Positions 37,316 to 50,115 of a DNA stretch of 64,000 nucleotides are shown here, piece by piece. A model generated the notes under the pieces. That model was not told where the DNA came from. It searched no databases and saw only the letters and a list, made by a program, of their open reading frames with translations. The translations under genes were made by a program, and so were the position numbers. Source of the DNA: Epiperipatus broadwayi (Eukaryota > Onychophora > Udeonychophora > Euonychophora > Peripatidae); assembly GCA_028023455.1 (NCBI GenBank), contig JAQFVV010000184.1, forward strand, positions 1,798,001 through 1,862,000, read 5' to 3'. Position 1 is the stretch's first letter, and each line of letters opens with the position of its first letter.

Positions 37316-37385
37316 CATTTGCCTACAGTGCGCTAACCAGCATTCATTCATTAATTTAAGAAAAAATACACTATCCATTGAATCG
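37316..37385 (-). CDS. CUL4: Cullin-4, coding exon after the AT-AC intron
   Basis: 70 nt complete an Ala codon (GC|C) and encode DSMDSVFFLKLMNECWLAHC and then RQM, matching human CUL4A [20 protein letters not shown] and RQM. The donor is ATG|GTAAG, a normal GT. No AG precedes the exon. The preceding bases are TTTTAC, with CTTAAC a few bases further upstream, which fits a minor-spliceosome AC acceptor. The exon encodes part of the first cullin repeat, near the DDB1-binding end of the scaffold. Confidence 0.95.
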
Positions 37386-37599
37386 GTAAAATAATTGTTA
37401 AGAATTACAAATAAAAAATCAAATGAAGATAGTTATTCATAATAAATCTAAATAAAAAAATTAGATAAAAACATTTATTGATCTTTCTTTTAAAATACAA
37501 TTTTTAAAAAAAACGTAACATAGTGTTTACATACAGACAAATCATTCAATGAAATCATTAAATGTGTTTTCACTGTATTATGTAATATATATAGATAAG

Positions 37600-37865
37600 C
37601 AGTTAAGGCAGCTTTTTACTTAGCCTTTAGTAGGACAATGGTTTCTCTAAACATCTCCTATGGAGTGATGGGAAAGGCATTTAGAATACTTAAATTCCAT
37701 TTAGTGATAAACATCAGCTCTTATGAGCAGAATATTTTTAAAAAAATTCTTAATCTGATTAGAACCTAAATAAATTTTTAACTTTTACCTGACCAGGATT
37801 CAAACCTAGATTGTCCATGATAGACAGTTGCACTAACATTATATGAGGTCTTTCACTTGGATCTC
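37600..37865 (-). repeat. tRNA-derived SINE
   Basis: On the minus strand GTTAGTGCAACTGTCTATCA is a plausible A-box region and CTAGGTTTGAATCCTGGTCA holds a near-perfect B box, with spacing as in a tRNA. The body then runs to about 37600 and contains a CCATCACTCCATAGGAGAT segment that resembles the fragment near 17010. Confidence 0.6.
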
Positions 37866-39900
37866 TTTAGATATTTAATATATATTAACTTATTTTGAGC
37901 ATGTTTTATATATATATTTAAACTGTAAATGAATTGTCTCCATCCTCCCTAAAAAGACTTTCCCTTCAAAAATAATTGCAACTTAGATTCAGAAAATATA
38001 ATTTTCATGTTTATAAATGTTTTGCAAAAAAAAAAAAGTAATGTAGTTTATTTCTTTATCATAAACACATATAGGTACAAGCATTTCATCCTGTATTCAA
38101 TGTATTTAGATGATAAAAATCCTGATTAGTAAAACTCACAATTAAGTACTAGTAATGCATTGTATTAAAAAATGGCAAACTTCATATAAAACTAATATTC
38201 CAGAATTTTAACATTGCCATCTCTTACCTATCTTTTTTGCCAATTTAGATTTCACAGACAAAAACAATTTCTAACCATTTCTACTGTATATCAACTGCAG
38301 ACAATTATGAAATAGGATAATTGTGATAACAGACTATCAGATCCTAAGATCTAGGTGCAGTGCTCTCAGATCCAAGGCTCCTCACTGACAAAGGCCACAA
38401 GCCAGAAATTAATCTGGGGACATTGGATGAGTAGGCACTAGATGGGGATTTTATGCCTTCTGGCATTTATTGATTACTCTAGCTTGCTGTGTGTGGCAAT
38501 ACGTATAGTGAGTTTTGCCTGCTTTAAATAAATTTATTAAACAGAACATTTTTAGAGTGTAAAATGCATTTAAAAACTTAAAATAACCTTGATAAAAGTC
38601 ATTAAAACTTAAGGGTGTGTATGCTAAAAAATAAAAAAGCACAGTTACACAAGCAAAAATATAAAACCAAACTAATTTAAATATAGATAATTGGCTATAT
38701 CTACAAAGCAATAAAAATAAAATATATTTTATCCAGAATCCATTATAAACCATTTTTAAAAACTCTATCATTATCACAAAAATTAAAAATTTATGATTGA
38801 AGTTTTTGTTTTTTCCTCTGCGTCAATTAATATTCTATTACTATAAATAGAAATGACATTTATTTTTCCTGAAGTTCTGAAACAAAAACAACCAGAAATT
38901 CTTCACAATATAGATGTCTTAAGTAATTTCCATTTATTTTTATTCCTTTAACTTTCAAAATTAAAAATATAAAATACTTCCTGTATAACTGCTGTAAAAA
39001 TTTTGAAGACATGGAATAGTATACCATTTACTCTTTCTAATTATTTTCAATATAATAAGACTATATTTTTCTATCTGTTCGGATTTGCAATCAACATTAC
39101 TTGCTTGAAGTAAATATCTTCATTTTTTTTTGTTTGTTTGTAAGAACAGTAATAATAATCATCATGCACTTTTTCTGGATCTCATCAGATTTTGTCAAAT
39201 CTGTTTGCATTGGAGAAAATTTCACATAAGCATATTAAATGTTAAAGTTTTATTATATTATCCATCTTTGTTCAGATTCTATAAACTTTATTCAACCATC
39301 TAGTTATTCTCTTCAAATTAATACTCATGACCACCAACACTTAAAATTATTATTTTTTATTTATTTGTAATAAATACTTGTTACATTGCAACAACACTTA
39401 TACTTCAGCTAATATTTCATTTGTTGATAGTTATTGTTATCTAAGTGTATTTACTGATTCCAGATCATCGTCAGTTAATATTGACTTTATTATTGATCTA
39501 TTAAATGTTGTTCATTTATATTGATATAAAACAATTTTTGATATATATTATAAGAGATCTTATTTAAATCCTAGATTTTCTATTATAAACACAATAATAT
39601 CTACTAATATCAAATGGCTGTTCTACACTTTTCTAATGCTTCTAGTTGGAAGCAGTTTAGTTATAATGATTTCATATTATTTAATATTATTTACTGTTAT
39701 TTGAATTTAATTAACACCAGTTACTATTTGCTTTCAAATTATGTCCCCACTCTCAGTATGACTGCATCCAAATAATTAATTATAAAATTTATAAATATAT
39801 TTTCTAAGTTTGAAAGCAAAGATAAATATTTAAATGTATGTAAAAGACCTGGTTCTTCATAGACATATCAAACATATAAATAAAGACATCTGAATAAGAA
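37866..39900. other. U12 intron sequence, nothing firmly recognised
   Basis: AT-rich. The stretch 38330-38520 has higher GC and may be a SINE scrap. The 108-codon minus frame at 38451-38777 is hydrophobic and AT-driven, and I do not accept it as a gene. Confidence 0.4.
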
Positions 39901-39904
39901 AAAT

Positions 39905-39985
39905 GATTCCAAAGATGCATTTCTGGCTGAACCAGCACTCTTCAGTTGACTCAAGTCATGATCTCTTACATATTATCATAAATTT
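39905..39985 (+). repeat. Dispersed repeat, copy 1
   Basis: GCTGAACCAGCACTCTTCAG followed by TTGACTCAAGTCATGATCTC matches GCAGAACCAGCATTCATCAG and TTGGGTCAGATCATAATCTC at about 54282. These are two diverged copies of one interspersed repeat. Confidence 0.65.
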
Positions 39986-40139
39986 TAGTATTTATTAATA
40001 TTAAATTACTACAGTTTAATCAACGAGTACCAAATTTCTTGCATCCATAACATCTACTTTAAATATTTTTATTTGTATTGTCATGTGTGAAGTGGAAAAA
40101 GAAAATTAAGTATATCTAAAATGTTATGCCTGAAAAAAA

Positions 40140-40345
40140 AAAAGGATAGAGTTGGATTGTTACTATAAATGGTCTAAAAATGTGAAAATCTCTATCCTAA
40201 TAATAATTGGTAATAATCATTAATCCATTTATCTTAAGTGGATATTGTCAAATATATGAGAGCAAAAAATTTGACATTTATAAAATAAATAGATCTGTCA
40301 CTGTTCATCATGTAGTATATTAGATATAAAGATCTACAAATTTAA
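40140..40345 (+). repeat. Interspersed repeat, family of three (copy 1)
   Basis: TATTGTCAAATATATGAGAG with CAAAAAATTTG here matches GTTGTCAAATGTGTGAATGC with AAAAAATTTG at about 55405 and TTATCAAATATGTAAGTGC at about 61729. The other two copies also share a GATATTGATAAATAC block, an AATGAAATCATG block and a GGTTCAA pol III-like box, so this is probably a SINE body. Confidence 0.55.
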
Positions 40346-42449
40346 AAATAAAAATAAAATATGCATTCAGTTCTGTTAATCAAATAAATTTTACCAGGCT
40401 TGTTAAAAACAAAATTGTTCACCTTTCAATAATTCTGATATTTTTCTCTGATATGCCTTTTCTCTAATCATCCAAAAAATGAAATAGTGTTAAACAAAAT
40501 CTTTATTGCTAGAATAGAATATTAAAATATGTACTAAAATATTCAATATTTTAAAAAGATATCTAATAAATTTATTAAGTCATTGGAATAATTTATGGAA
40601 TAAATAAAATTTTAAATTAATATCCAAGTCTTTCAATTTATATCAACTGAATTGTTTAATGATTAAATTTCAACGGACTGCTAGCAAACTGTACCAAAGC
40701 AAAAACATAACTTTTTAAATTAGAGATAAGATCTCCTGAAGCCATATAAAAATTTTAAAAATTGGAGAAATTTAAAAGCTGATTAATTATAAGCTTCAAC
40801 TTATAATCTACAAAGTTAGATTTTGACTAAATAGAATACCAAGTGCTTCAAAAAAAATTTAATTGGAAAAGGGATCAAGAGTGAAAAAAATAATTATGTG
40901 CTCCGACAATTCCCAAAAATAATTGTGAACCAATAACAGCACCAGCAATCTCAGCATTAAAAAAAACATGATTAACATATCAGAACTTTAGAAAATATTT
41001 ATATCCAATATTTGTTCACTTTAACAATTTACAGAGATATGAAAGTAACTATCTTCTAGATTTTATTATATCCAAACTTCAATGAGTAGAGAAATGAAAA
41101 AAGTACTTGAATGGTCAATAGTTTGAGATATCATGTGATGTTTAAACATTAGATACGACAGTTATGAACTTTTATCCAGGAACTTTTATTTCTACTTTTC
41201 ACTAAACTACTTAAGATGCAAAAATCATGAATATTAATATTTTTGACTAGGATATATTTGCATATGTGTGTATATATATTGTACCGTTCTAAGATTGCTT
41301 AAATAAAAGAATAATTATATATTTATTATTTTGTAGCGATTAATTATACAATATACATATATGTATGAGACTACCTGAATTACATGTGTAAAATGTATTT
41401 ATCTAAGTTAAAAATACATAATCTATCTAATCACCTTTAACTATAGAAAAAAATGCAAATGTTTTCACTCTAATTAAAACTGGATCGAATGTCTATACAC
41501 AAAACCATTATTTCAGAGGAATGTGTATTTCAATTATATAAGAAATGAAAGAATGTAAAGAAATTATATAAATGGCACACAAATATAATTGTACTTTTTT
41601 TTTTCTTTGTAAAGTGCGCCATTCATAGTTATGAAACATTATTGCATATTAAAGTTGGAATGGAAAATGTATATACTTTATATAATAGTTTTAAGTGAAG
41701 TAGTAAAAAATAAACAGATGTGAAAATGAAATTCTTAGAAAAATAAATAAGGTGGACTTGAACATGCTCAGGAGATAGTGGGGAGGATATAAAAAGAGAA
41801 ACCCCGGAGAAAAGATTATTGTGATTAATATTATGACAACTATAGCTAGTATCATCAAATGCTAGGACATTTTTGAGAAGCACAGAGTGTAAAAGAATAT
41901 ATATATATATATAGCAGAACATTAGCAGTATGTGTAACCAAGGAGAAACTTTCTGGTGAAGGAAAAGAGAAAATACATGGCTAGATTCCCTACACGTTCA
42001 CTGATTATACCTAGACCATGCTGCTATTGTACTACCTTGATGTTTGCCACCCTATATGTGTAACAGTGAAGATCTCTATACACACGCACCAATAGGAACA
42101 CCAGACCAAGAATTCTATACACTAGATTTTGAAATGTGAAATCTATGATCATAATAAATATCTTAAAACCATATTTTGATGTCTGAAGCTAAAGAACTAT
42201 TTTGGTAAGAGAAAAAAAAAACAGTAATTCTCTGCTTATTAATCTTTTAACCGTTAATTATATTATTGGCCGAGTGAGGTAAAAATCAAAACTTTTAAGT
42301 GGCCAATTCACAAACTTTAACAAAGTCAATTGTCAAAATATATTCACCTTTTATTATTATAATCACTTTAGTTTCGTTTGTAAAAAGTATATTAATAATT
42401 TGTCAAATTATGAAAGTGAACGAAAGTTTTTTCAAAAATAAATTTTGAT

Positions 42450-42880
42450 TTATAATTTGAAAAATATTCGATAGCGGCTGGAATTAAAAGGAATGTCAAT
42501 TGCCAACCAAAAAGATTTGCCGACGTCATGATTTCTTCCCACTTTGCAATAAATAAATAATTCTTGCTAAAATCTTAACTATTTTTCTAAAATAATTTTT
42601 TTTAGTACTATTTTATTAAAATAATTTATAATTCGTCAAAAAATACTGTTAAAATGATCTAAAACATTTGTTTATCATTTTCAAAATAAAACAAAAACCG
42701 ATTGTAACTCTTTACTTTTTGGCAGCCATTTTCTTTGTTGTCAAAATTTAAACAGCCAATAAGATTGAAGAGAAGGCGGTGCTTTTGTTTTGTTTGACAT
42801 ATTTGGTCATTTTTATTGATTTTTTACTTGTAAAATAATTCAAGAGAGGGCAGCATCTTACAGAACTTTTTTTTTGAGAA
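42450..42880. promoter_or_regulatory. Promoter-like segment in intron (CCAAT, CRE-like sites)
   Basis: Inside the U12 intron, and richer in GC than its flanks. It holds CGACGTCATGA at about 42521 (CRE-like), an AGCCAAT box at 42753-42759 and GGCAGCCATTTTC at about 42721. A second CRE-like GTGACGTCA is at about 43623, beyond the LINE fragment. No transcript or exon can be assigned, so the call is weak. Confidence 0.25.
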
Positions 42881-42884
42881 AGGT

Positions 42885-43575
42885 AATGCGGTATGCAAAA
42901 GATTAAAGAATTTATATCAGTATATTTGTACAAAAGATGGGATGATTGTGTTAAGAGGATTATTGAGTGTTATAGTAGTAAGGAATGGGATAAAAGAATA
43001 AATTTATTAATAAAGACTAGGGAGTTAGAGATGGAGAAATAGTATGGAGAGTAAAAAGAGTTTAAATATATATAAAAATAAACAGAATATTAGGTGCGAG
43101 TTAATATATGATAATAGTAAGGAAAGTAGTTTATTGTTTAAGGCTCAAACGGGATCTTTAGCTACAAAAGAATATACATGTAAATGGAAAAATATGGGCG
43201 ATTTATTTTGTAAATTATGTAAGGAAGGAATTGAAAATATTAGGCATTTGTTAATTGAATGTAAATGTTTGAAAACAGAAAGGGTACATATAATGAAGTT
43301 GTGGAAAAATAAATATGAAAAGAGTGATTATACAGAAAGTGAATTATTGGTTTTTATGCTGGGTTTGGGAAAAGATAAGGGGGATTTAGATATAAAGGTT
43401 ATAGAGTTGACAAAAATTATGTTGTGAAAATGGGATAGAGCAGATTATGGGTAAATTTAGAGTGGGGAATGTAAAATAAAGTGGCTAACAGGTTTATCTG
43501 GACATACCTGCTGAGATATTCTTGACTTCGTTTAAGGAGAAGCCATAATACATCACATCATATCACATCCTTATT
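42885..43575 (+). pseudogene. LINE 3' fragment with Cys/His motif
   Basis: From about 42930 one frame reads YKRWDDCVKRIIECYSSKEW and on to a TAG near 43041. A second frame (ATG at 43044, 127 codons) then reads SSLLFKAQTGSLATKEYTCK and a CKLC...HLLIEC zinc-knuckle-like motif (C-x2-C, then H and C), typical of the C-terminus of some non-LTR retrotransposon ORF2 proteins. The open 127-codon frame is a truncated remnant and not a complete gene. The tail near 43525-43568 (TTGACTTCGTTTAAGGAGAA then CATCACATCATATCACATC) matches that of the 11.8-13.6 kb copy. Confidence 0.75.
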
Positions 43576-46500
43576 TACGAGTGCAAATTCTCATACATAG
43601 TACAAAAAGTAACCGATTTAGAGTGACGTCAAATCTCCTAGTGTTTACATGAATCGGTCAGTTGAAAAGTTAATGCATTTATGAAATTCATAGAACATTG
43701 TTAAAAAAATAGACTTTGATTTTAAGAGCTCTCATAATAACTGTAAAAGTTATACTTATTATTTATCCATAAGATTTATATATAATCTCTATAAATTGTG
43801 TTTTGTATTAGATACGTTGCTTACAAATAATAAATCATGTTAATCTATATATCATACAAATGTCTTATTAAAATTTTAAAGGTGGTGGAAATTAGTGATT
43901 AGTTTAGATTGTAGTTTTTTTTATTATTCATTTTATTATTTGTTGATTAAAATAATTTTGTTAAAATCAGCAATCTCTTTAATTTATTATTCTGTTGAAT
44001 TAACATCTATATATAATTTAATTAATTTCTAAATAGAAATCTGAAACTCCTACCTCAGTATGAGTAATTATAACTCAAGATGGGTGTTCAGTGAATTGTC
44101 ACTGATGCTGGCACCCTTAGAAAACAATAACAGTCAAGAGTTTCCCAAACAAATATAGCTAATAACAATAAACTCCTTCTATTAGCCTAGGGGAATTTGG
44201 ATGGCCAGGAAATGTAATCATGTTTTTATTGGTTTAAAAAAAGGTCAGTGTCAATTACTAGAGGATATGATTTTGCCATACCAGTATTTAATGTTAAATA
44301 TATTTGTGAAATCTCTGATTAGTTAGCAGTTGGTTAAAACTATTATTTAACTCTTATGGCATAATTAGTATTAATCTATCTACTTAAAAGATAAATAAAA
44401 AAAACAATCCGTTACAATAACATTCCAATGTGGGACTTCGATTTTGTAGAATGGCGCCCAATGTGAGGAGCCATTGTACCAAGTCATAACTTTTTCATGT
44501 TACTTTTTTATATTTATATTGATCCTGGTTATTAAAGGGATTTTAAACTACTTACTCTATGCATGGTATAACAGTTTGAAGTTTGTGATATGACCAAATC
44601 ACTCCCTCTTTTTTTTAATTTAATAAATAAATATTAGAAAAATGCAATATTTCCTAGTCAATCTAACTGAGTCATATTATAGGGTATGATATAAAGAACA
44701 ACTATAAATTGTGACAGCTTTTCTTTGTTTCAGGCACCAGTGTTCAGCAGACCATATTAGCTGAACACACAATCATAAAATTAATTAATAAAGACGGAAT
44801 TTCCTTTATAATTACAAGTTTTTGTTATCTGGTTTCTATTTATAAAGATTTAGAAAATTAATTATGTGTATTAGCATTCATACATGGAGAAATCTAAATA
44901 ATGAAGATTACTGCATTTAAATTACCACATAGATTTAATAAACACTATGTACATACTATAAATACAAAATTATTATTAGCACTACCCTACTGAATATTAT
45001 TAAACATTAACATATAGATATATTCCATAGAATCAATGTAGAACACACATTTTCAATTACAAACTTAATTCAGTATTCTATTATACAATAAAGTTTAATT
45101 CATCTGTCTTATTAGTTTGTTAAAAGGTTTATACTATTAGTTCAGATAAACCTTAAAGTTAGTTATACAGCTCTCATTAATCTTACCTATTATTTCTCTG
45201 AATGGGTTTAATTACTGATATAATAGGTATATACTATGGCCATGGGTTTCTTATTTCTACTAACTATGGGATCCATTAGTGCTGGTTGAAGTGTTGTTTT
45301 CTTATTAGCTTGCTAGAGTCTTGGTATTATGTAGGTAAGGTATTTTGAATCAAGGTATCCTCTTAACTTTAGGCTAGGAAGAAGGCACTGGCGACCGTAT
45401 CTGTATAGCAAAGCATCTGGTTAGAATTATTCCTGCAGGTAAAAACAAATATGTGGCAAAACATTTTTCTATAGCATTCTGTATCTTTCTCTGGATATGC
45501 CACTCAATGAAGAATACAGTACTCTAATTTTCAGAATTCACAAACAATATTAACGAAGCAAAAAAGCAATGAATCAAAGTTCTCGGGATCAACTTTTTAT
45601 ACAACTGGTCTGATTCCATCACACAAGTACCTATTAATCCTTTCTTTTATCTCTTCAGGAATTTAATTCCCCTGCCAGGCTTATTTTTATTATAATTAAT
45701 TTACAATATTAATCATAACTTATATATAATATATAGTTTTATATTATCTTTAATATAGCATTCATTTTTGCTTTGTGGACTAACATAATTTCATCAACCA
45801 AAACAAATGAATAATTTATCAAATTTAAACAAATTTTGATTTTATACAATCCTGTAATTTTTTTCGTTTTTTCATTTACTAAGTTCATAGTGGCGATCGA
45901 CATTCCAATCAGCCATATTTAATTAGGAAGAAAAAAAATATCATACTTCCCTTCCTCTCTAATTCCAGTTAATTACATTTTTTCTTATCTTAAAAAAAAT
46001 CCACGTGTATATTTTCTTTATCAGGGTAATTACAATAAAAATAATAAATCTTATTTATTAAATTAAAAAATCTACATTTTTTATATATATTATTATTGTA
46101 TTTTATAAAATATACTTTTCTCTCAGCAATCTTCTTTCATGGTAGAATGCCAAACACAACGAAAAAACGGTACAATATATTTAAGTATACTTACAATGCA
46201 AAAATATTTTCTATTTGTTAAGGCATTAGGTTTTAAAACAGATATCTCAGCAAATTTGTTCATATTTGATAATTTAGTTAAAAGCATTTGCTGTTTGTTA
46301 TTTATTATTATTAATAAAAGTTTTATTCTCAACAATTCAATCAATGAAAAGCATGTAAAATTGACAGAGCATTTTTTTATTTCTTTCACATAATGTTATC
46401 CATTCATTACTTTCATCAACGTCATAATAACATTTCAATTAACACTGTCTATAACTAAGGTGATATTCATGAAAATACCCAATAAGAACCTTAAAATTAT

Positions 46501-46800
46501 ATTAACTCTTAGCCCAATTCTAAGAATTATAAATTTAACATGTCTGTAGTTTGTTGAGTACCATAACACAATTTTAAATATGTAATTTTCATAATATTGA
46601 AAGAAGCATAAATTAAATTAGTTTATAAAATATATCTGCTAATTGAATACATAATCATCCATGAAAAAAAAAAAGCCTAATTCATTGTTTAAAAGCAATC
46701 AATTATTAAAAAAAAAAAAAAAGTTTATTTACAAAAGATGATCAATAAAATTTTCCCAATGTTTTGAGTACAATGAAAAAACTCAAGTGCTTTATCAATC
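43576..46800. other. U12 intron sequence, unclassified repeats
   Basis: 44401-44475 holds a TGGCGCCCAATGTGAGGAG stretch that looks like an LTR-element primer-binding site. 45370-45415 reads GGAAGAAGGCACTGGCGACC, a motif of the kind found in SINE/RTE tails. Overlapping frames on both strands at 46123-46393 are not convincing as genes. Confidence 0.35.
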
Positions 46801-46829
46801 AGTAATATAAAAAATATATTTTAGCTTAC

Positions 46830-47570
46830 ATGTTCATTAACTTGAAAACATGAACTAATTCAAATATCTTGGTACCTTTATAGCTAGAAAAGTAGATTTG
46901 GACATTGATTTGCAAGATAGTCAAGTTTGCTGTTACTGCATTTAACAAATTAAGATATTCATCACAGTAATGTAACTTGTATAATTAAATGGGTTTTATA
47001 TAAGACTGTTACTGTACTCAATTTATTGAATGGAAGTGAGACCTGGTCAACCGACAACATAAGGCAAAAAAAAAAAAATTGAAAATTTTCTGTAAGATTC
47101 TAAAAATAAGATAAACAAGATCATAAAACTTATCAGTAAGTTCTTTGACTAAAACCCATTATTGCAAAAGCATATCTTCAATGGAATGGAAAAATGAAGC
47201 AACTTTGCTAAAAAAATATTCTATGATGAATTACAGCATGTTTATCTGGGAGAGGCAGATTCTGCAATGTAATTTTAATTGCTTTTATTAAAACAATGTG
47301 ATTAAGTATAGATTATCTAATTATAGCTTAAGTCTTTCAAAATGTACTTTTCTGTAGAGGAAGTCAAGAAAGCATCACAAAATGTCAAAAAAAAAAACCC
47401 ACACAATTTAGAATAAACACGTAATATATATGGATAAACTTGTGGTTTGTGGATTTTTTTGTATAATCATTATATAATTCATCTTTAATGTTTTTATTTT
47501 CTTTCTTCTTGCTATCTTGGCCCCTCATCTTTTAATTAGAATGGCCATACTCATTTATAAGTGGCTACTA
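46830..47570 (+). pseudogene. Degenerate LINE, 3' part of reverse transcriptase ORF
   Basis: The plus strand reads FKYLGTFIARKVDLDIDLQD (about 46859-46920), matching the YLGS.LSRDGSLDDEI block of CR1/RTE-like LINEs. Then VLYKTVTVLNLLNGSETWST (about 46990-47050) matches YRAVVLSTLLYGSETWT. Weaker KPIIAKAYLQWNGKM-like frames follow at 47150-47200, fitting A.LRWAGHV. The tail shares a TTAGAATGGCCATACTCAT segment with 3080. Frameshifted and interrupted by stops. It is the counterpart of the minus-strand copy at 34 kb. Confidence 0.7.
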
Positions 47571-49950
47571 AAGTATTTGTGGAAATAGATTATTTTAGAT
47601 TCTATTCATATTTTACATAAAGTAATCCATTAATGATTGAAAAAAAAACTCCTGGACCTATATACTCACTTCTTATATGGTCATAATTCTGCAATTTATG
47701 GAACTGCAATGAAGAAATACAGATTATTAATGTTTCTGCAATAAATCTCATTAAAATGAATTAAAAGGTTCATTCTAGTAAATAATATTATAAAGAATTA
47801 TATGAGTATCAAAGTGCTTTTCATTTATTTTATAATGGTATTCAAGGATAGAACATACTTTAAAACCACATTTCCATTCCTATAGCTTCCCAACAATATT
47901 TAAAAAATGAACGAAATGAAAAATTGTTGCATATCTTGATAGCCAAGTAAATGTTAAGATAAATCAGTTCTCATTATCCTTTTATTTTTTACCAGAAAAC
48001 TTGATATTATAATCTGCCTTAAACAGTTGTTCAAAAAAAAAAATCATCTTTTGCTACAGAAGATAAGACAATACTTAAAAGGTTTTTAAACCTGAACATA
48101 ACTTATAAACTAGATCGAAGGATTACTGATAAAACTTATCTTGGTATATCACTGTTGGAAAACCACTAAGAAGAAATTTAATTACAGTAGCAATGGATGC
48201 TTCCTCTAATAACAAATTTTTTAAATATACTATTATGAATTGGATATACAAAGCACACTATGTTTGCATTTAAAGATGTATCATTAATGACAGGACATAT
48301 TACATTCTTGGTTAGATAAATTAAATAAATCTATTTGGAATCTAATATCCAAATATGAAAGTCTCCATTTTAACAAGTATGAAGATTTTTCTTTTTATGA
48401 GATAGTGAACTGGATATGAAGAAGATTAATGCCAAACAGAAGAGCAACACATTTAGTGTTAACAAACTGGATAAAAGACTGAACCAGTCAAAATGTTAAA
48501 AATGATATTAGACAATAATTTCATTTCAACAACAATTTAAAAACAAAGCATTTAGCAATATATCACATTGTAAAGTAGTTTAATATACAAAAATCAGAAA
48601 CAACTGTAATCTCAAAAATTAAACATGCTTTCTATTAAGCAAAAATTTCTGATTCAATTCTCAATTGAGTAAAATGAAAAAAGAATAAAAAAAATTTCCA
48701 TTACGCCAGTTTAGATTTAAATTCTATTCTTTACTACTTGTGTTCAAACATCATTTGATTTTACAAACAAATGACCATATATAAATTATAATTTTTATTA
48801 ACACAACAACTTTCCAATTATTATTGCAATATTTTATTTACATCAATATTTGATTTAGTACGAAAACTAATATGGAAATAAAACACTGGTATAAAAATAA
48901 AACTATTTGTTATTTCACTGTAGTTATCCAATGCTTTATTATAAACCAGTTTACTAATCTAGTATTTTAATAAAGTCAAAGCCATTTATTATTTTAAAAA
49001 AATAATAATCCTTATTTAAAGATTAATGAACACTATTCTGAATATATTTTTCTTCAATAATATTTAATCAAAAATTTTGAAATAAAAATTTAGTCTTAGA
49101 ATATTCAGACAACATTAATATTGAATTAATAAACAAATTAGAATTTAAATGGCTTAAAGATTAGATCATTCTTTCATTCATGATTAAAATTGAGCACGAT
49201 TTTTGCAGTTAATTTTAAATCTAAAAAACATATAGCAAACAGATATAATCTTTTTGTTGTTGAGATTTTATAATTTTAAATTAAACAAGTGCATATTGAT
49301 TGATGACTAGAGTACAGAGCTACTTGTTTTATTATATATGTATAAGCTGAAGAATTAAATGATTTATTGTTATTCATTAAGATTTCCTTGCATATTAATT
49401 CACCCACATCCCCACCATTACTGTGAGATTGTATAAATAATATTAGATATATTTTATTAGTAAAACTTTTTTTATTTGGTTATATTAAATTTTTTTTATA
49501 TATTTTTAAAACAAATATTTTTATTATAAAAGCACTATTCTAAATTATCTTTAAACATATATATGTCAGTTAACTTTTCAGCCTGAAGATAGACAACATG
49601 GTTATATAATTAAGCAATAATATTTTACCATTGTTAAAAATAGTTTAATTTCATTGGTACTTCTGTAACACAATTTATTCTAGTATCTCAATTTTAAAGT
49701 TAGATAACAAACTTTAATGAACTTTTTACATCATTAAGAAAGCAAGATCACATCATTTTTTCTATATAATGATATGTCTTTTTTTATTCTTCTTGTTGGA
49801 ATTTAACATTCCTAACTTTTGACTTTTCTTCTGAAAAAAGCCAAATATGTAAATTACATTATGTAACTTGTCATATACATATTTATGAAAAATTTAATAC
49901 AAATATAGTATATATACTTAAGTTAGAGGTAATTATGTGATCATGTAAAA
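47571..49950. other. U12 intron sequence, nothing firmly recognised
   Basis: 48000-48700 has mixed composition with broken plus-strand frames (RRLMPNRRATHLVLTNWIKD near 48420) that could be a decayed transposon gene, but I cannot name it. Confidence 0.35.
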
Positions 49951-49954
49951 CGGA

Positions 49955-50115
49955 TGTATAAAATGGACTGGATGATTGAAGGAAGATCGAAAGTCTGGGT
50001 TCAAATATACTCTAATATATGAAAGACTGTAAAAAGTACAGAATAAGAATACAAATTTATCCAAAAGATGTGTTAGCTATCATCCTATGTAAATAAGTCT
50101 TGATTAAAAATTAGT
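49955..50115 (+). repeat. SINE-like element
   Basis: GGAAGATCGAAAGTCTGGGT runs into a TTCAAATATACTC B-box-like sequence, preceded by a weak A box (TGGACTGGATGATTG). A TTGATTAAAAATTAGTCTC-type body follows. Moderately decayed. Confidence 0.45.

Noticed and set aside
38451-38777. 108-codon minus-strand frame
   Set aside because: Hydrophobic, Phe/Leu/Tyr-rich composition that AT-rich DNA gives by chance. No start context, no family motif, and it lies in an intron.
41629-41922. 97-codon minus-strand frame
   Set aside because: Begins with Tyr/Ile repeats from a (TA)n tract. No motif and no conserved pattern.
46123-46393. Two overlapping frames on opposite strands (88 and 84 codons)
   Set aside because: They shadow one another in AT-rich DNA. 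The minus frame has a GTAAGTA after about 60 codons that could be a donor, but no acceptor or homology supports an exon.
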